From positions 1-64,000 of the forward strand of contig KV918971.1 of the NCBI GenBank assembly GCA_002049455.2: a DNA stretch of 64,000 bases, written 5' to 3'. Position numbers and translations under genes: made by a program. The stretch is from Porphyra umbilicalis. Its lineage: Eukaryota; Rhodophyta; Bangiophyceae; Bangiales; Bangiaceae. Position 1 is the first letter of the stretch. Each line of letters opens with the position of its first letter. Shown here in pieces: positions 52,847 to 63,600 of the stretch. The notes below the pieces were generated by a model. The model was not told where the DNA came from. It was given only the letters and a program-made list of their open reading frames with translations, and did no database searches.

Positions 52847-53336
52847 ATGGCGTTTGTGCCCCCCACACCCCTCCCCACCGGCTCGCCGTCGCTGCGGGGT
52901 GGCCACCTTCCCCGCCGACCGGCGGCGGCGCCGCCTCCCCCCCCGCGGCGGCGGCGCCCGCTTTGCCCCCTCCCCCCCCCCCCTCCTCCGTGCGCCTCGG
53001 GCGGCGCCTCCCGCGCCCGCCAGCGCGACGGGGGCGTCGGCCCCGCCGTCGCCCTCAACCGCATCCTCTTTGACGCGTCTGAGGTTGTCCCGCCGCCGCC
53101 GGTCGACGGCGGCGGCGGCGGCGGCGCCGAGCCACTCGGTGCGGCGCCGACGGTGCGCCTGCCCCCGACCGACGCCCGCGCCGTCCACATCCGCGCGGTG
53201 CTTGGCAAGGACACGCCGGGCGCGACGCTGGCGGCGGGGGTGCTCGGCGGCGCCTTATGCACCGCGACGGTGGTGGCCGTGGCGCCGGGGGGGGGAACAA
53301 GGCGGCCCGCCGTGAGGCGGCGGCGGCAGCAGCAGC

Positions 53337-53367
<31 letters not shown>

Positions 53368-53948
53368 GCGGCGGCGAGTAGTGCCGCTCCCGGCGCTGTC
53401 GGTGCCGGCGGCCCCGCCGCCGCCGCCGCGCACCCCAATGGGCGCTCCGCGGCCGCCACCGCCGCCGTCGCCCCCCCCCCTCCGCCACCGGCGGCACTCC
53501 CGCCAGGCACCCTCACGCTCGCGCTGGGCGGGTGCACCCCCCCCCCCCCCCCCCCCGGGTGGACGTCCTCCTCGCCCTCCCCCGCCCCAAAGTCCTCGCC
53601 CGCCTCCTCCCGGCGCTCGCCACCGCCGGCGTCGGGCGGGTGGTGGTGGCCAACGCGTACCGCGTGGAGCGGTGTTATTGGGACTCGCGGGTGCTGTCGC
53701 CCGCCCAAGTCGGGCCGGCGCTCGTTGAGGGGCTCGCCCAGGGGGGGGTCGACACCCGCCCGCCGGCCGTCGTGACGGCGCGGCGGCTAAAGGTGTGGTT
53801 GGAGGACGCGCTCGGCGCGCCGCCGCCGCCGTCGGTGGGGGGGGGGGGGGGGGAGGGGGGCGGCGGCGGGGAGCTGCGGGTCGTCGCCCACCCGGGGGGG
53901 GTGCGCTTGAGCGAGGCGCTCGACGCGCACCTCGATGCTGTGGCGGCA

Positions 53949-53983
<35 letters not shown>

Positions 53984-54341
53984 AGGCGCGGCAGCGGCGG
54001 CGGCAGCGGGGGAGGGGGGGGTGTCTGCGGTAGGTTGGCCAGCCGAGGCAGATCCCGCGGCGGCGGCGGCGGTGGCGGCGGCAGCCCGTGCCGCCGCCGC
54101 TGCGTCGGTGCGGGTGCTCGTCGCCATTGGCCCCGAGGGCGGGTGGATGCCCCGGGAGCTGTCGATGCTCGCCGCGTATGGGTTTGTCGGCGTGCGCCTC
54201 GGCGCCCGCATCCTCCGCTGCGACGCGGCGGCTGTGGCGGCGGTGGTGCTCGCGCACGACGCGTTGGAGGGGGCCGCCACCTGGGGGGAGGCGGCTGCGA
54301 GGGGGGGGGGGGGGGCGGCGGACAGCGCGCGGGGGGATTGA
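52847..54341 (+). CDS. RsmE-type 16S rRNA (uracil-N3)-methyltransferase, frame broken at C/G runs
   Basis: This is a SPOUT-fold methyltransferase of the RsmE family, which in bacteria modifies U1498 of 16S rRNA. In an alga it most likely acts on plastid or mitochondrial ribosomes. The N-terminal RNA-binding part reads NRILFDASEV and ARAVHIRAVLGKDTPGATLA. The SPOUT part reads VDVLLALPRPKVLARLLPAL, then VGRVVVANAYRVERCYWDSR, a region RPPAVVTARRLKVWLEDAL, then VLVAIGPEGGWMPRELSML (codons from 54114) and GVRLGARILRCDAAAVAAVV. GPEGG and LGxRILRxD are the cofactor-knot motifs. The start MAFVPPTPLPTGSP begins an extension that may be a transit peptide. Frame changes are needed at the G run 53287-53295 and the C run 53537-53556. 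Ala-rich insertions near 53310-53370 and 53940-54010 are unusual for the family. Confidence 0.82.
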
Positions 54342-54843
54342 GCGGCGGCGGGCGTGCGGCGGCGGGCTTGGGGCAAACGCGGGGCCGCAGCGGCGCAAGT
54401 CGGCACCGGTACAGCGCGCTCGATTGTGGTGACCGTGGGCACTGGAGTAACCATAGTGGCGGGATGCCTCGACCGTCCCACACGCGTCGGCCTCGGCACG
54501 AGCGCGACACTGCATCAGTGGGCACTCCCACATGCTCACTTGACGGAGATATCCATCGCGGGGGTAAGCAGGTGTCCTGGCGGTGCTCACATTGACATTT
54601 GTGCAGAGCAGAGCAGACTGCGTCCACAATGTGGAGTGCATGTGACAAGAGCGCAAAACGCAGTTCAGAGAGGTGCAGCCAACACATACAACAGGCGTGG
54701 GCTCCGACACATTGACCCAGACGGCTCGCGCGCTCGAGCTCCGATCCCCCAACCCCAAAACCGCTGTGTGGTCTGGCCTACCCCACCCACCCTTCTCCTC
54801 GTCCAAACCCTCCCGACCCCTGCTCCCCTTCCCACGGCGGCAA
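54342..54843. other. convergent intergenic stretch
   Basis: Between the 3' ends of the RsmE-type gene and OLA1. No gene, repeat or clear polyadenylation hexamer is recognised. Confidence 0.35.
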
Positions 54844-56322
54844 TCACTTCTTCTTGCCTGTGTTGATGGTGCCGAACTTGAACAGGATGATGTCCCCGTC
54901 GGCGACAACATAGTTCTTGCCCTGCTGCTTGAATTTGCCAGCGGCCTTGACGGCAGCCTCAGTCTTGAGCTCTTTGAGGTCATCAAAGGCCATGACCTCG
55001 GCGCAGATGAAGCCGCGCTCAAAGTCCGTGTGGATGGTGCCGGCGGCTTGCGGCGCGAGCAGGCCCTTGCGAATGGTCCAGCTCTTGACCTCGTCAGCGC
55101 CCGACGTGAAGAAATAGATGAGCTGCAGTGCCCTGTAGCCGCCGAGAATGACCTTGTCGAGCGCAGACGTCATGGAATTGGTCTCCAAGTAGGCGGCGGC
55201 CGCCTCGGCGCTTTCGTTCGACGCCATGTCCTGAAGCTTGCTCTCGAGCGAGACGCTGATGGGGATCAGCGGCTCGCCCGTGTGCTCGTCAATCCACGCC
55301 TTGATCTTGGGCAGCCACTTGTTCTTTTTCCGCGCATAGTCCTTCTCCGACAGGTTGACCAAAAACACCGCGGGCTTGGCAGTCAGGAAATAAAAGCCGT
55401 TGAGCACCTCAATCTCCGAGCTCGACCACGTGCCCGCCCGCACCGGCTTCTTGGCGTCCCGCAACAGCGCCGTGCACTTCTTGACCGTTTCGTACTCAAA
55501 AAGCAGCTCCTTGGTGGCCTTGCCGCCGGCGCGCGTGACGCGCGCGGCCAGGTCCGCCTCGATCTTGTCGATCCGCTCCAGGTCTTTGAGCCGCAGCTCC
55601 GACGCGATGATGTCCAAGTCCCGCACCGGGTCGACGCTGCCCTCCACGTGGATGACGTCGTCGTCGGGGAAGGCGCGGCACACGTGGTACAGGCCGTCCA
55701 CGGCTTGGATGTTGGACAAAAAGTTATTGCCAAGGCCGTGGCCCTCCGAGGCACCCTTGACCAAGCCGGCAATATCCCACACCTCCAGGAAGGCGGGCAC
55801 CCGGCTGGCGGGGGAGTAGAGGTCGACCAGCCAGTCAAAGCGCTGGTCCTTGACGGTGACACGCGCCTCCTGTGGACCAAAACCAACAACGACAAGCACA
55901 AGGTTTTGCGCAGGGCAGCAAACATGCACTCACACCACGTCGAGGGCCAAACCCAGAGGAGCATAGCAGGACAAAGTCAGTGAGCAGCACGTAGACGAAA
56001 CAAAGTTGACACCATAGGGGCCAAACTGCACCACCTATACGCGCGTCATGCCTCGGCCCGTGCACGGCGCATGTCTTGAGTGCAGAACCACCACGCCCCA
56101 CAACATTGCCCAAAAGGTCACACACTGGGACCGCGCACGTACCGACGGCTCGATGGTGCAAAACGGATAGTTCTCGGCGGGCACGCTCAGGTTGGCGAGC
56201 GCGTTGAAGAAGGACGACTTGCCCACATTGGGCAGGCCGACAATGCCCATCTTGAGGGAGTTGCTAAAGCGCCCAAAGATGCGCTTCGGCGCGGGCGCCT
56301 CCCCCTTCTTCTTGGGCGCCAT
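54844..56322 (-). CDS. OLA1: Obg-like ATPase 1 (OLA1/YchF), two exons
   Basis: A 401-residue P-loop ATPase of the TRAFAC Obg family. It binds ribosomes and is involved in translation and stress control. Exon 1 (56143-56322) encodes 60 residues, from [14 protein letters not shown] to PFCTIEPS, with the Walker A motif GLPNVGKS at residues 29-36. The intron 55870-56142 has GTACGTG at the donor and TGGTCCACAG at the acceptor, in phase 0. Exon 2 (54844-55869) continues [14 protein letters not shown]. Switch II is [20 protein letters not shown] (Asp92). The G4 position is NLSE rather than NKxD, the change that gives this family ATP preference. The C-terminal TGS domain contains [20 protein letters not shown], then [15 protein letters not shown], then [13 protein letters not shown]. 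It ends with a Lys-rich NTGKKK. The match to the family is continuous, with no frame problems. Confidence 0.96.
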
Positions 56323-57007
56323 GGTCGGACGGCGCGGCACCGGTGGGCTGCGCGGCAGAAGCAGGGACGCGCCCAAAAACAAAAGGCGATAACCGAGGCA
56401 ATTTCAAAACAGTCTGGGGTGATGTACAGGGGATGGCAGCGACCGCAGCAGGCGCAGCAGCACGGGCAGCGCGGGTGTCGGGGCGGGGGCGAGGACGACA
56501 CGGACAACGGCGGCCGCTTCGACCGGGACAGAGCCATAGGCGTCCCAACTCGCCGTGGTCGATCGCTGTCGCAAGTTCCGCCTCACAATATGAGAACGTT
56601 GCCAACGCGTGAAAGTATGAGGATATTCAGAATTAGGAAGCTTGCTGACGGCGTCGAAGCGACCACGATCGCCAAGCGCTTGCCCAGCGACAGCGAGGGT
56701 TGTCGCACCCGTGCAGAGTACCAATCGAGGGGTGTCGCACCCGTGAAGCGCTGCGCCGGCTACAGCCCAGACGACACGCACGTCAGGCTCCCCGTGTGAG
56801 TGACGTTTCGAAGGCCTGCCCCACACCTATGTGTGCCGACTGATGGACCGCCTCGACAGTCAACTGGCACGTCGGGTGATAGATCAGTTGCTCTTGTTCT
56901 TCTACCGGCCACGCGCCGCGCGGGGGCGGGTGGCGCCCCGGGGTCAGTGCCTGCCGTTGTCCCCCCCACCCAACCCCCACCGACCCACGCCCCCCCCCCC
57001 CGGCGCC
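56323..57007. other. intergenic stretch between OLA1 and MGDG synthase
   Basis: It contains the presumed OLA1 promoter and the 3' end of the MGDG synthase gene. No separate gene is recognised. A C run lies at 56991-57000. Confidence 0.35.
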
Positions 57008-58955
57008 TCACAAGATCATGGCCCCAATACTCCGCGCAATCTCCCGGCTCGCGTCGGCCCGGCCGAGCGCCCGCGCCCGCGCGCTCATCCGCCGGAGCCG
57101 CCCCGGGCGGGCCAGCCAGCCCGCCACCACCCCCGCAATCTCTGCCGGCCGCCGCCGGTACACGCCGACGCCCGCGTCGACCACGTACGGCACGTTGGGC
57201 GCCTCCTGCCCCGGCAGGTAGGCGGAGAGGACCATCGGCAGCCCGCAAATGAGCGCCTCGGCAATCGTGCCGGGGCCGGCCTTGGTCACGAGGCAATCCG
57301 CCGCGGTCATCCACTCGGCCATGTTGGACACAAACCCCTTGGCGACGAGCGCCACGCCGGGGACGGGGGGGTGGCCGCAATGCGGTGGCGGACCGCCTCG
57401 TTCTTGCCCGCAATGACCACCACTTGGGCGGTGGGGGGGGCGGGGGGGGTGCCGCCCCCGCCCCCGCCCCCGCCGCGTGACGCGAGCGCCGCCGTGAGGG
57501 CGGGGACGATGGCGGCGAGGCCGCCGACGCCGTCGCCGCCGCCAACGACGAGGACGGTCGGCGCCGTCGGGTCGAGGCCGAGGGCGGAGCGCGCCGCCCG
57601 CTGGGCGGCCGACGGCACCAGCGGCGCGTCATCGCCGCCGCCGCCATCATCGCCGCCGCCGTCGACGCGGCGGCCGCCGCCGCCCCCGTCCAAGCCAAAG
57701 TACGTGTCGCCCGGCGCGCGGCGCACGGGCGGCAATTGCGACGGGCCGGCGTCGCCATTGCCGGCGTCGCGCGCCTCCATGCCCCCCCCCCCCCCCCCCC
57801 CGACAGCCCCCAAAACGGGGCCCGCACCGGCAACCCGAGCTGCACCGTCTTGGCCGCCGGCACCCCACACCGCGCCGCAATCGCGGCGACCGCGTCGGAC
57901 GGCACAAAGAGGCGGTCGACGGCCGGGTCAAACCACGTCGGGTGCGCGCCGCCGAGGTCCGTGACGACCGTCACAAAGGGCGGGCGCGGCGCCGCACCGC
58001 CGCGGCCGCCCCGCCCGACGCGGTCGAGCGCCGCGAGCACCGGCGCCTGCACGAGCGGGTGGACGGAGAGGATCAAGTCGGGGGCGTAGGCGGCGAGCGC
58101 GGCGGCAACGTTGCGCCCCGCGACGGCGGTGGTGAAGGCTTCGGTGACCGCGCGCGTCGGGGGGAAGCGCCCATACTCCCACGCGGCGCGCCAGAGGGGC
58201 GGCCGCGCCGCGAGGAAGGCGTACTGGGAGGGGAGCCGCGCAAACGGGGGGCCCGCAATGTCGGTGAAGAGGTCGACGACCCAGGGGGAGATGCGCGCGG
58301 GGTACACGTCGGCAAAGGCGGCGACGAGCGCTTCGGCAGACGCTCGGTGACCTGCGCGGGGGGGGGGGGGGGGGGGGGGGTCCACAAGGAAGGGGGGCGG
58401 GTGAGGCGTGGCGCAGCAGCCGTCGCCGCAAGCGACCGCCACACCGTGACGTGGGACGGCGGATGGGGTCAGACGCCGACCGCACTGGGGCACACCCGAC
58501 ACCGTTTCCACCCCCCGCCGTCGACTCGGTCACCCACCCAGGCTCGCCATCCACACCGTAGGGTGCCAGAGCCACTTTGCCTCGCACCCCCCACGGCACG
58601 GTGCCCCCCCCCCCCCCCCGTCACCGCAGCGGCCACCTACCCCCCCCGTATCGGACATCAACACCATCACCCGCTTGGCAGTGGGCCCCGCAGCCGCCCG
58701 CGCGGCGGCCGCGTCGCTTAGCAGCGGCGCCATCGCCTCTGGCGCAGCCGCGGCCGCGGCGGGCGGCGACGGTGGCGGCGGCGACGCGGCGGCGCGCCGC
58801 CGCGCGGCGGCTGCTTGGCGGCGCCCCCGCCCGCCCGCCCCGTCGGCGGCAGCGGGCCGCCGGTCACGCAGCGGCACTTGGGAGTGGCGAGCGCAAAAGG
58901 CACCGCTGGGAGCGAGCGCCGCCGGCACAAAAGCCGGCGCCGTGAGGGCGACCAT
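57008..58955 (-). CDS. monogalactosyldiacylglycerol synthase, two exons, frame broken at C/G runs
   Basis: This glycosyltransferase (GT28 type) makes the main plastid membrane lipid MGDG from UDP-galactose and diacylglycerol. Exon 1 starts at 58955 with MVALTAPAFVPAALAPSG, an Ala/Arg-rich transit-like region, and ends in AKRVMVLMSDTGG. After an intron of about 290 bases (58352 to about 58640; GTAGGTGG...CCGCGCAG) exon 2 resumes GHRASAEALVAAFADVYP. Further family motifs are LILSVHPLVQAPVLAAL, FVTVVTDLGGAHPTWFDPAV, QLGLPVRAPFWG, TVLVVGGGDGVGGL, AQVVVIAGKNEAVRHRIA, ALVAKGFVSNMAEWMTAADC, VTKAGPGTIAEALICGLPMV and GQEAPNVPYVVDAGVGVY. The start of the C-terminal helix ends the gene at 57008. One G seems missing from the run at the donor site, and frame changes occur at runs 57783-57801 and 57365-57371. 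The gene marks the organism as plastid-bearing. Confidence 0.9.
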
Positions 58956-60681
58956 GGCGGCAGCGACGGCTGGCAGAGGGCGGGGTGGGTGGTCCCCGGG
59001 ACGGGCCACGTCCCTCGTCGCGCGCCGCACCGCGCAGCAGAGGCGAGGAAGAGGACGCCTTGGCATCGTCCGAGATCGCAAGTCCCCAGCAGGAGGACGG
59101 ACAGTTCAGAAATGCAGTCGAAACTTGTTTTGCGGTAGCTCATTGCTGTACCTGGAAGCAGCCATGAGGGCCGACGTGGCTGTAAGCGACTGCCCACCCT
59201 CCGATCCAGCTCACAAAAATCTATACACGCGTGAGGCCATCGTGGGCCGTTCCATCACTGGCACGGGGCCACTTTTTCTCATGCAAAGTAGGATCCTCGC
59301 ACACGAGCGAGGTGGCGGACGGTTCCAGATCGATTTCTAGGTTGGCGCCTTGTCAACGGCAGGAAATTCATACCGTGCAACACGTGTGGCACAAAACCGT
59401 GTATATGAGATTGAAAAAGTAGGAAATCTTCGGGGGTGCCCGGCTGCATCTCAATGAGATCTGTTGTTTGGCTGTGTTTGTGTGGTCATCAGCCAAGTTC
59501 GAAGTGATCTGACACTATGAACAATGCCTGCAAGTAGTACTTTAAGGTCGACCAAGTTGCAGTTTTTAGCGTCAGCAGGGCCTCTCCATGCTTCAGAGCG
59601 TGCATCCTTTGCTTTGTGAAGTCCAGCAGAGCAGGAACTGGCAGAACTTATGTCCATGAGGACATCTCCATTCTTTCTTTGGTGTGCATCACGTCGGTTG
59701 AAGCACTGGAATTTGGCTCATAGAGATTTTGGTACTCTGTCGTGTTCGGTTCTTACACTGGTGCTCAAGTTTTCATGACGGTTTTTTTAATTGAAATTTC
59801 ACCCCCCTGGGCCACACGTGGACCGGAGCCTGCGCGAGCCCTGCACGCTGGCTCGCCATCAGTCCCGCGTTTCCCACGACACGCGGATGGAAGAATCGGC
59901 TAGCGCCAGACCTGTGCCGCCGACCAAACGGCCTGCCCAATTTCGGCCGCAAAAACAGCATGCGGGACGCGCCTTTTGTAGCGTGTCGACCCGGGCCCAC
60001 CCGCGCGCCAGCACCTGGCTGCGGACTGGACGTCGGTGGCGCGGCTCTTTTTTTTCGCGGGTGCGCCGCGGTCGGGGTTCCTGGTGGGGGACGACCCGCG
60101 CAGTGGTTGGCAGCACGCGCTGCGGGGGGGGGGGGGCCTCCTACGCGAGACCTTCGTGTGTGGCCGTTTGCGCGTGTCGCCACGGTCCCCCCGCGCCGCC
60201 GCCCCCACGCGCCGCCCATCTCCGAGGGGCGCGCGGCACAACGGGCACGCGCCGCGACGCGCAGACAGACGGGTGTCCCCTATCCCCGCCGCCGCCGCCA
60301 GTCGACCCCGCCGCCGATTCGTTGTGCCCGTGTCAACGGCCGTGCCGCCCACGCCGCCGCTTGCGGATGCTCGGCCGGTCGTGCCAACGCCGCGCCGTCA
60401 CGCCGCGGGGACGGGGCCGCACGCTGCCTCCTTGCGCCTGCCTCCCTCCCGGCCGTTCGCCGCTGTAGGCCGTTGCCGTTGCCGCTCGCCGCCGTTGTCG
60501 TCGGCGCACCCGCCGCCGCGCGTTTTGCCGGCCGTTTGAGGTGGGTGAGGTGAGGCTCGGGGCGGCGGCACGGGGAGCGTGGAACCGTTGGACGGGTGCC
60601 CCTTTTGTGGTGGCCGATTCCCGTCGACGCCCACGACGGGGCTGACGGGTCGGACCGCTGTCGCGGCTGTTGCCGGTCACC
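58956..60681. other. divergent 1.7-kb intergenic region
   Basis: It lies between the starts of MGDG synthase (-) and the SAPS-domain gene (+), so both promoters should be here. The middle (about 59190-59780) is clearly more AT-rich than its surroundings and has no open frame of note. The part 59950-60680 is GC-rich and open in several frames with no motif, perhaps the leader of the SAPS gene. No TATA box or known element is convincing. Confidence 0.35.
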
Positions 60682-63600
60682 ATGTTTTTTAATGGTGCGG
60701 AGATGCCGCCGTCCAACTTGGACGTGTTGTTGAACCGGCTGGACGCGGCGCGGGTCCGGCAGGCCAGGGGGGTGAGCGCCCCTCCGAACGCGTCGTCAGA
60801 GTTGGACGAGGCGCCGCCGACGATCACGGATTTTCTTGACGAGGACGACCTACTCCCCGAGTGCCGCTCGGACAATGGACGACTCATTGAGTACCTGTGT
60901 AAGGAGGAGCAAATAATGGTGCGTTCGCGCGGGCTGGTGTGGCGGTGTGCGAGCGGCGGAGGGGGTGGAGCCCGGTTTTTTTTTGTTTCCACTCATGTTT
61001 ACCCTACCCGTGCGGTGTGTGCACATGCGGGCATGCAGCGCTCGCGGTGTACCCTTGCGCCATCGCAGCTGCCCTCTGAGTTGTTTCTTGGCATGCCATG
61101 TGTGCCCGTGCATGTTTGCACACTTGTTTGTGTCGCCTTTGTTTGTGCTCGTTTGCTTGTGTTTTGCTTCCGACATGTGCAGCATCTAACATTCTGCTTG
61201 ACTCGTTTTTTTTTTTTCGCGTATGTGCCTGCCTATATTCTCGTCACTTCTTCTGTTATACAGGAGCTGGTCAAAATGTGCACGTCGTTGCCGTCCTCTG
61301 ATGTGGCGGACGATGTTGCCACCGCCTCTGCCGCCGTGGCTGCCGAGGTGAACGGGACCCCCCCGCCACGCGTGAACCCTGTGTCTGAGGCCGCTGCCAA
61401 ACGTCGCTACAAGTACCCGTACGTTGCGTCTGAGGTGCTGTCAGCAGATATCACGCTGCTTTATGACGTCATGGTCAACTCCGATCCTATCATGGACGAG
61501 CTGCTGGGGTCTATTGAGGCGACCCCACAGGGGCAGCTCGACGGCTTCCTGGCCGGCCACATGAACAAGGTGTGCGTGGCGCTGCTGAGTGCCCGCAACG
61601 AACGAATGCTTGCGCACATGGCACGCCGCCCCGGCTTCGTCAAGGCCCTCCTCTCCCATGTCGCCGTCGGTGCAATTGCGGATCTGCTGGTCCATTTGCT
61701 GGACGCCCCAGAGCGGGAACCGCAGCGCATGTACGGGGTGCCCGAGGACAACTCGCCACCGTCGCCTGCCGCTCTGCACCTGCTCGCGCGGGCGGACATT
61801 CTGCGCGGCCTGGCGGTTGCAGCGGTGCATCACGCGCTGCCGGTGAATGCCAACCGGAAGCTGCTGGCGTCGGTCGCCAACCTCGCCGGCACCTCTCCTC
61901 CGTCACCGCCCTGCCAACCGCCGCCGGATGCTGGTGTGCCCAATGGCCACGGCCCGGCTGTAGTGGAGGATGCCTCCCCTGTGGACGACGACGGTGGTCG
62001 TGGTGCGGTCGACTCGGAGGCACATGACCTGGGAGCTTTGGAGGACACCCTCAGCTCGGACACCGTTCCGACCTGCGATGGGATCGGCAAGGCGAACGGT
62101 CATGATGACAACGAGGGCGATGCAGTTCCCGTAGAGGCACCTGACAGTATGGATGTGGCGCCACCAGCGCTTCGCGCCCTGGCCGTACAAGCATCGGAGA
62201 CGGCGGCGGAAGCGGCGGAAGAGACCCCCTCCTCCCGCCGCTTGCGGGAGGAGGCTCTCGGGAATGCTGCGGTGGCCTTTCTTGGCCTGTCGCACCGTGT
62301 GCTGCGGCTGCCGCCCCGCGACGTTCCGGACGTCCTGAGCCCCTACTCCTCGCCCGGTGTGGTGTCCCTGTTGGTGGACGCGGGCTTGCGCGCATCGCAG
62401 GGGCCAGGCTCCGCGCCGACGCTGCTTCTACAGGCACTGGGCGTGGCGGCCGATTTGGTCGCAGCGCCCCGCGCGGTGATGCAGGCTGCTGCTGCTGCTG
62501 AAGAGAATGGGGGCGATGTGCTCGGCGATGACGGGTGGGGCGGACCGACGTCGTTTGGTCCTGCGGGCTTTAACCCGTATAGCGGCAGCCCGCTCGAGCC
62601 GGAGCAGGACAGTGCGCCGCCATCGGGGACAGGCAGTGGCGACAACGAGGTCACAGATAGCACGGCCGACGGAGCAGTCGCCCCAAATGCGAAGAGCATC
62701 AGTGGCGCGGCCGACCTTGACATTGGCGCCTGTTTGCCCGCCGCGACGGCCGGGGCGCCAGTGGATGTTGCTGGCGACCAAGTGTCGAGCCCTACGAGCA
62801 ACTCGGACCCGGTGGTGGAGAGCGACGCAAGCAAGGAGGCCAGCGCACTGACCCGGGACCTGGAAGTGGAGCTGTCGGCTCGCTTTGAGCGGCTGGCGTC
62901 GCTGCTCGTTCCACCAGGCCATGTGGCTCAAGAGACGCCCGAAGCCAAGAAGCTCCGGGAGCTGCAGAGTGCCCCCCTGACATCGAGCAAGGACCAGATG
63001 CCGCTGGGCGCGGCGCGCCTCAAGGTGGCCGAGTTCTTCTCGGCGTGCCTCCGGTCGGCGGGCCCCGAAGCGCTGGAAGTGCTGTCGGCGTGCAGGGTAC
63101 CGGAGACGCTGCTCGCCCTGTTTACTCGCCACGAGTGGAGCTCCATGCTCCACGGTGTTGTATCGAGCGCGGTCATTGCCGCCGCTGAGGCTGCGTCGGA
63201 GCACCGCGAGTATGTGCTGAAGGTATGGCTGGATGCGGACATCATTGGTTGGCTCATCCCCGCCTGGACGCGCGCGTCGGCAGCGCCACACGTGGAGGAG
63301 GAGAACGGATCATCCGTCAGCACCGAAGATGGAGCGCCCGAGTCGATGGACTCGAGCCAGTCGCCCCCGCCCAATGGCTCCACCGCACCTGGCGCCTCCG
63401 CGGGTCCTCGTCGTCGTCAGAGGAGAGATCGTGATGTGCACGGGAACGTCAAGTTCCGACCTGGCTACATGGGCCACTTGATCCAGATGTCGTCGGCCCT
63501 ACGTGCCTTCCTCGTGCAGTCAACGGAGGATCAAGCGGAGCGGGCGGGCTTCACCGCCGAGATCCAGGAGAAGTTTTCTCGCTTCTGCTCCGACTTGCTC

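Noticed and set aside
54673-55983. A 436-codon plus-strand frame opposite OLA1
   Set aside because: It is the antisense of the well conserved OLA1 exon 2 and has no motif of its own.
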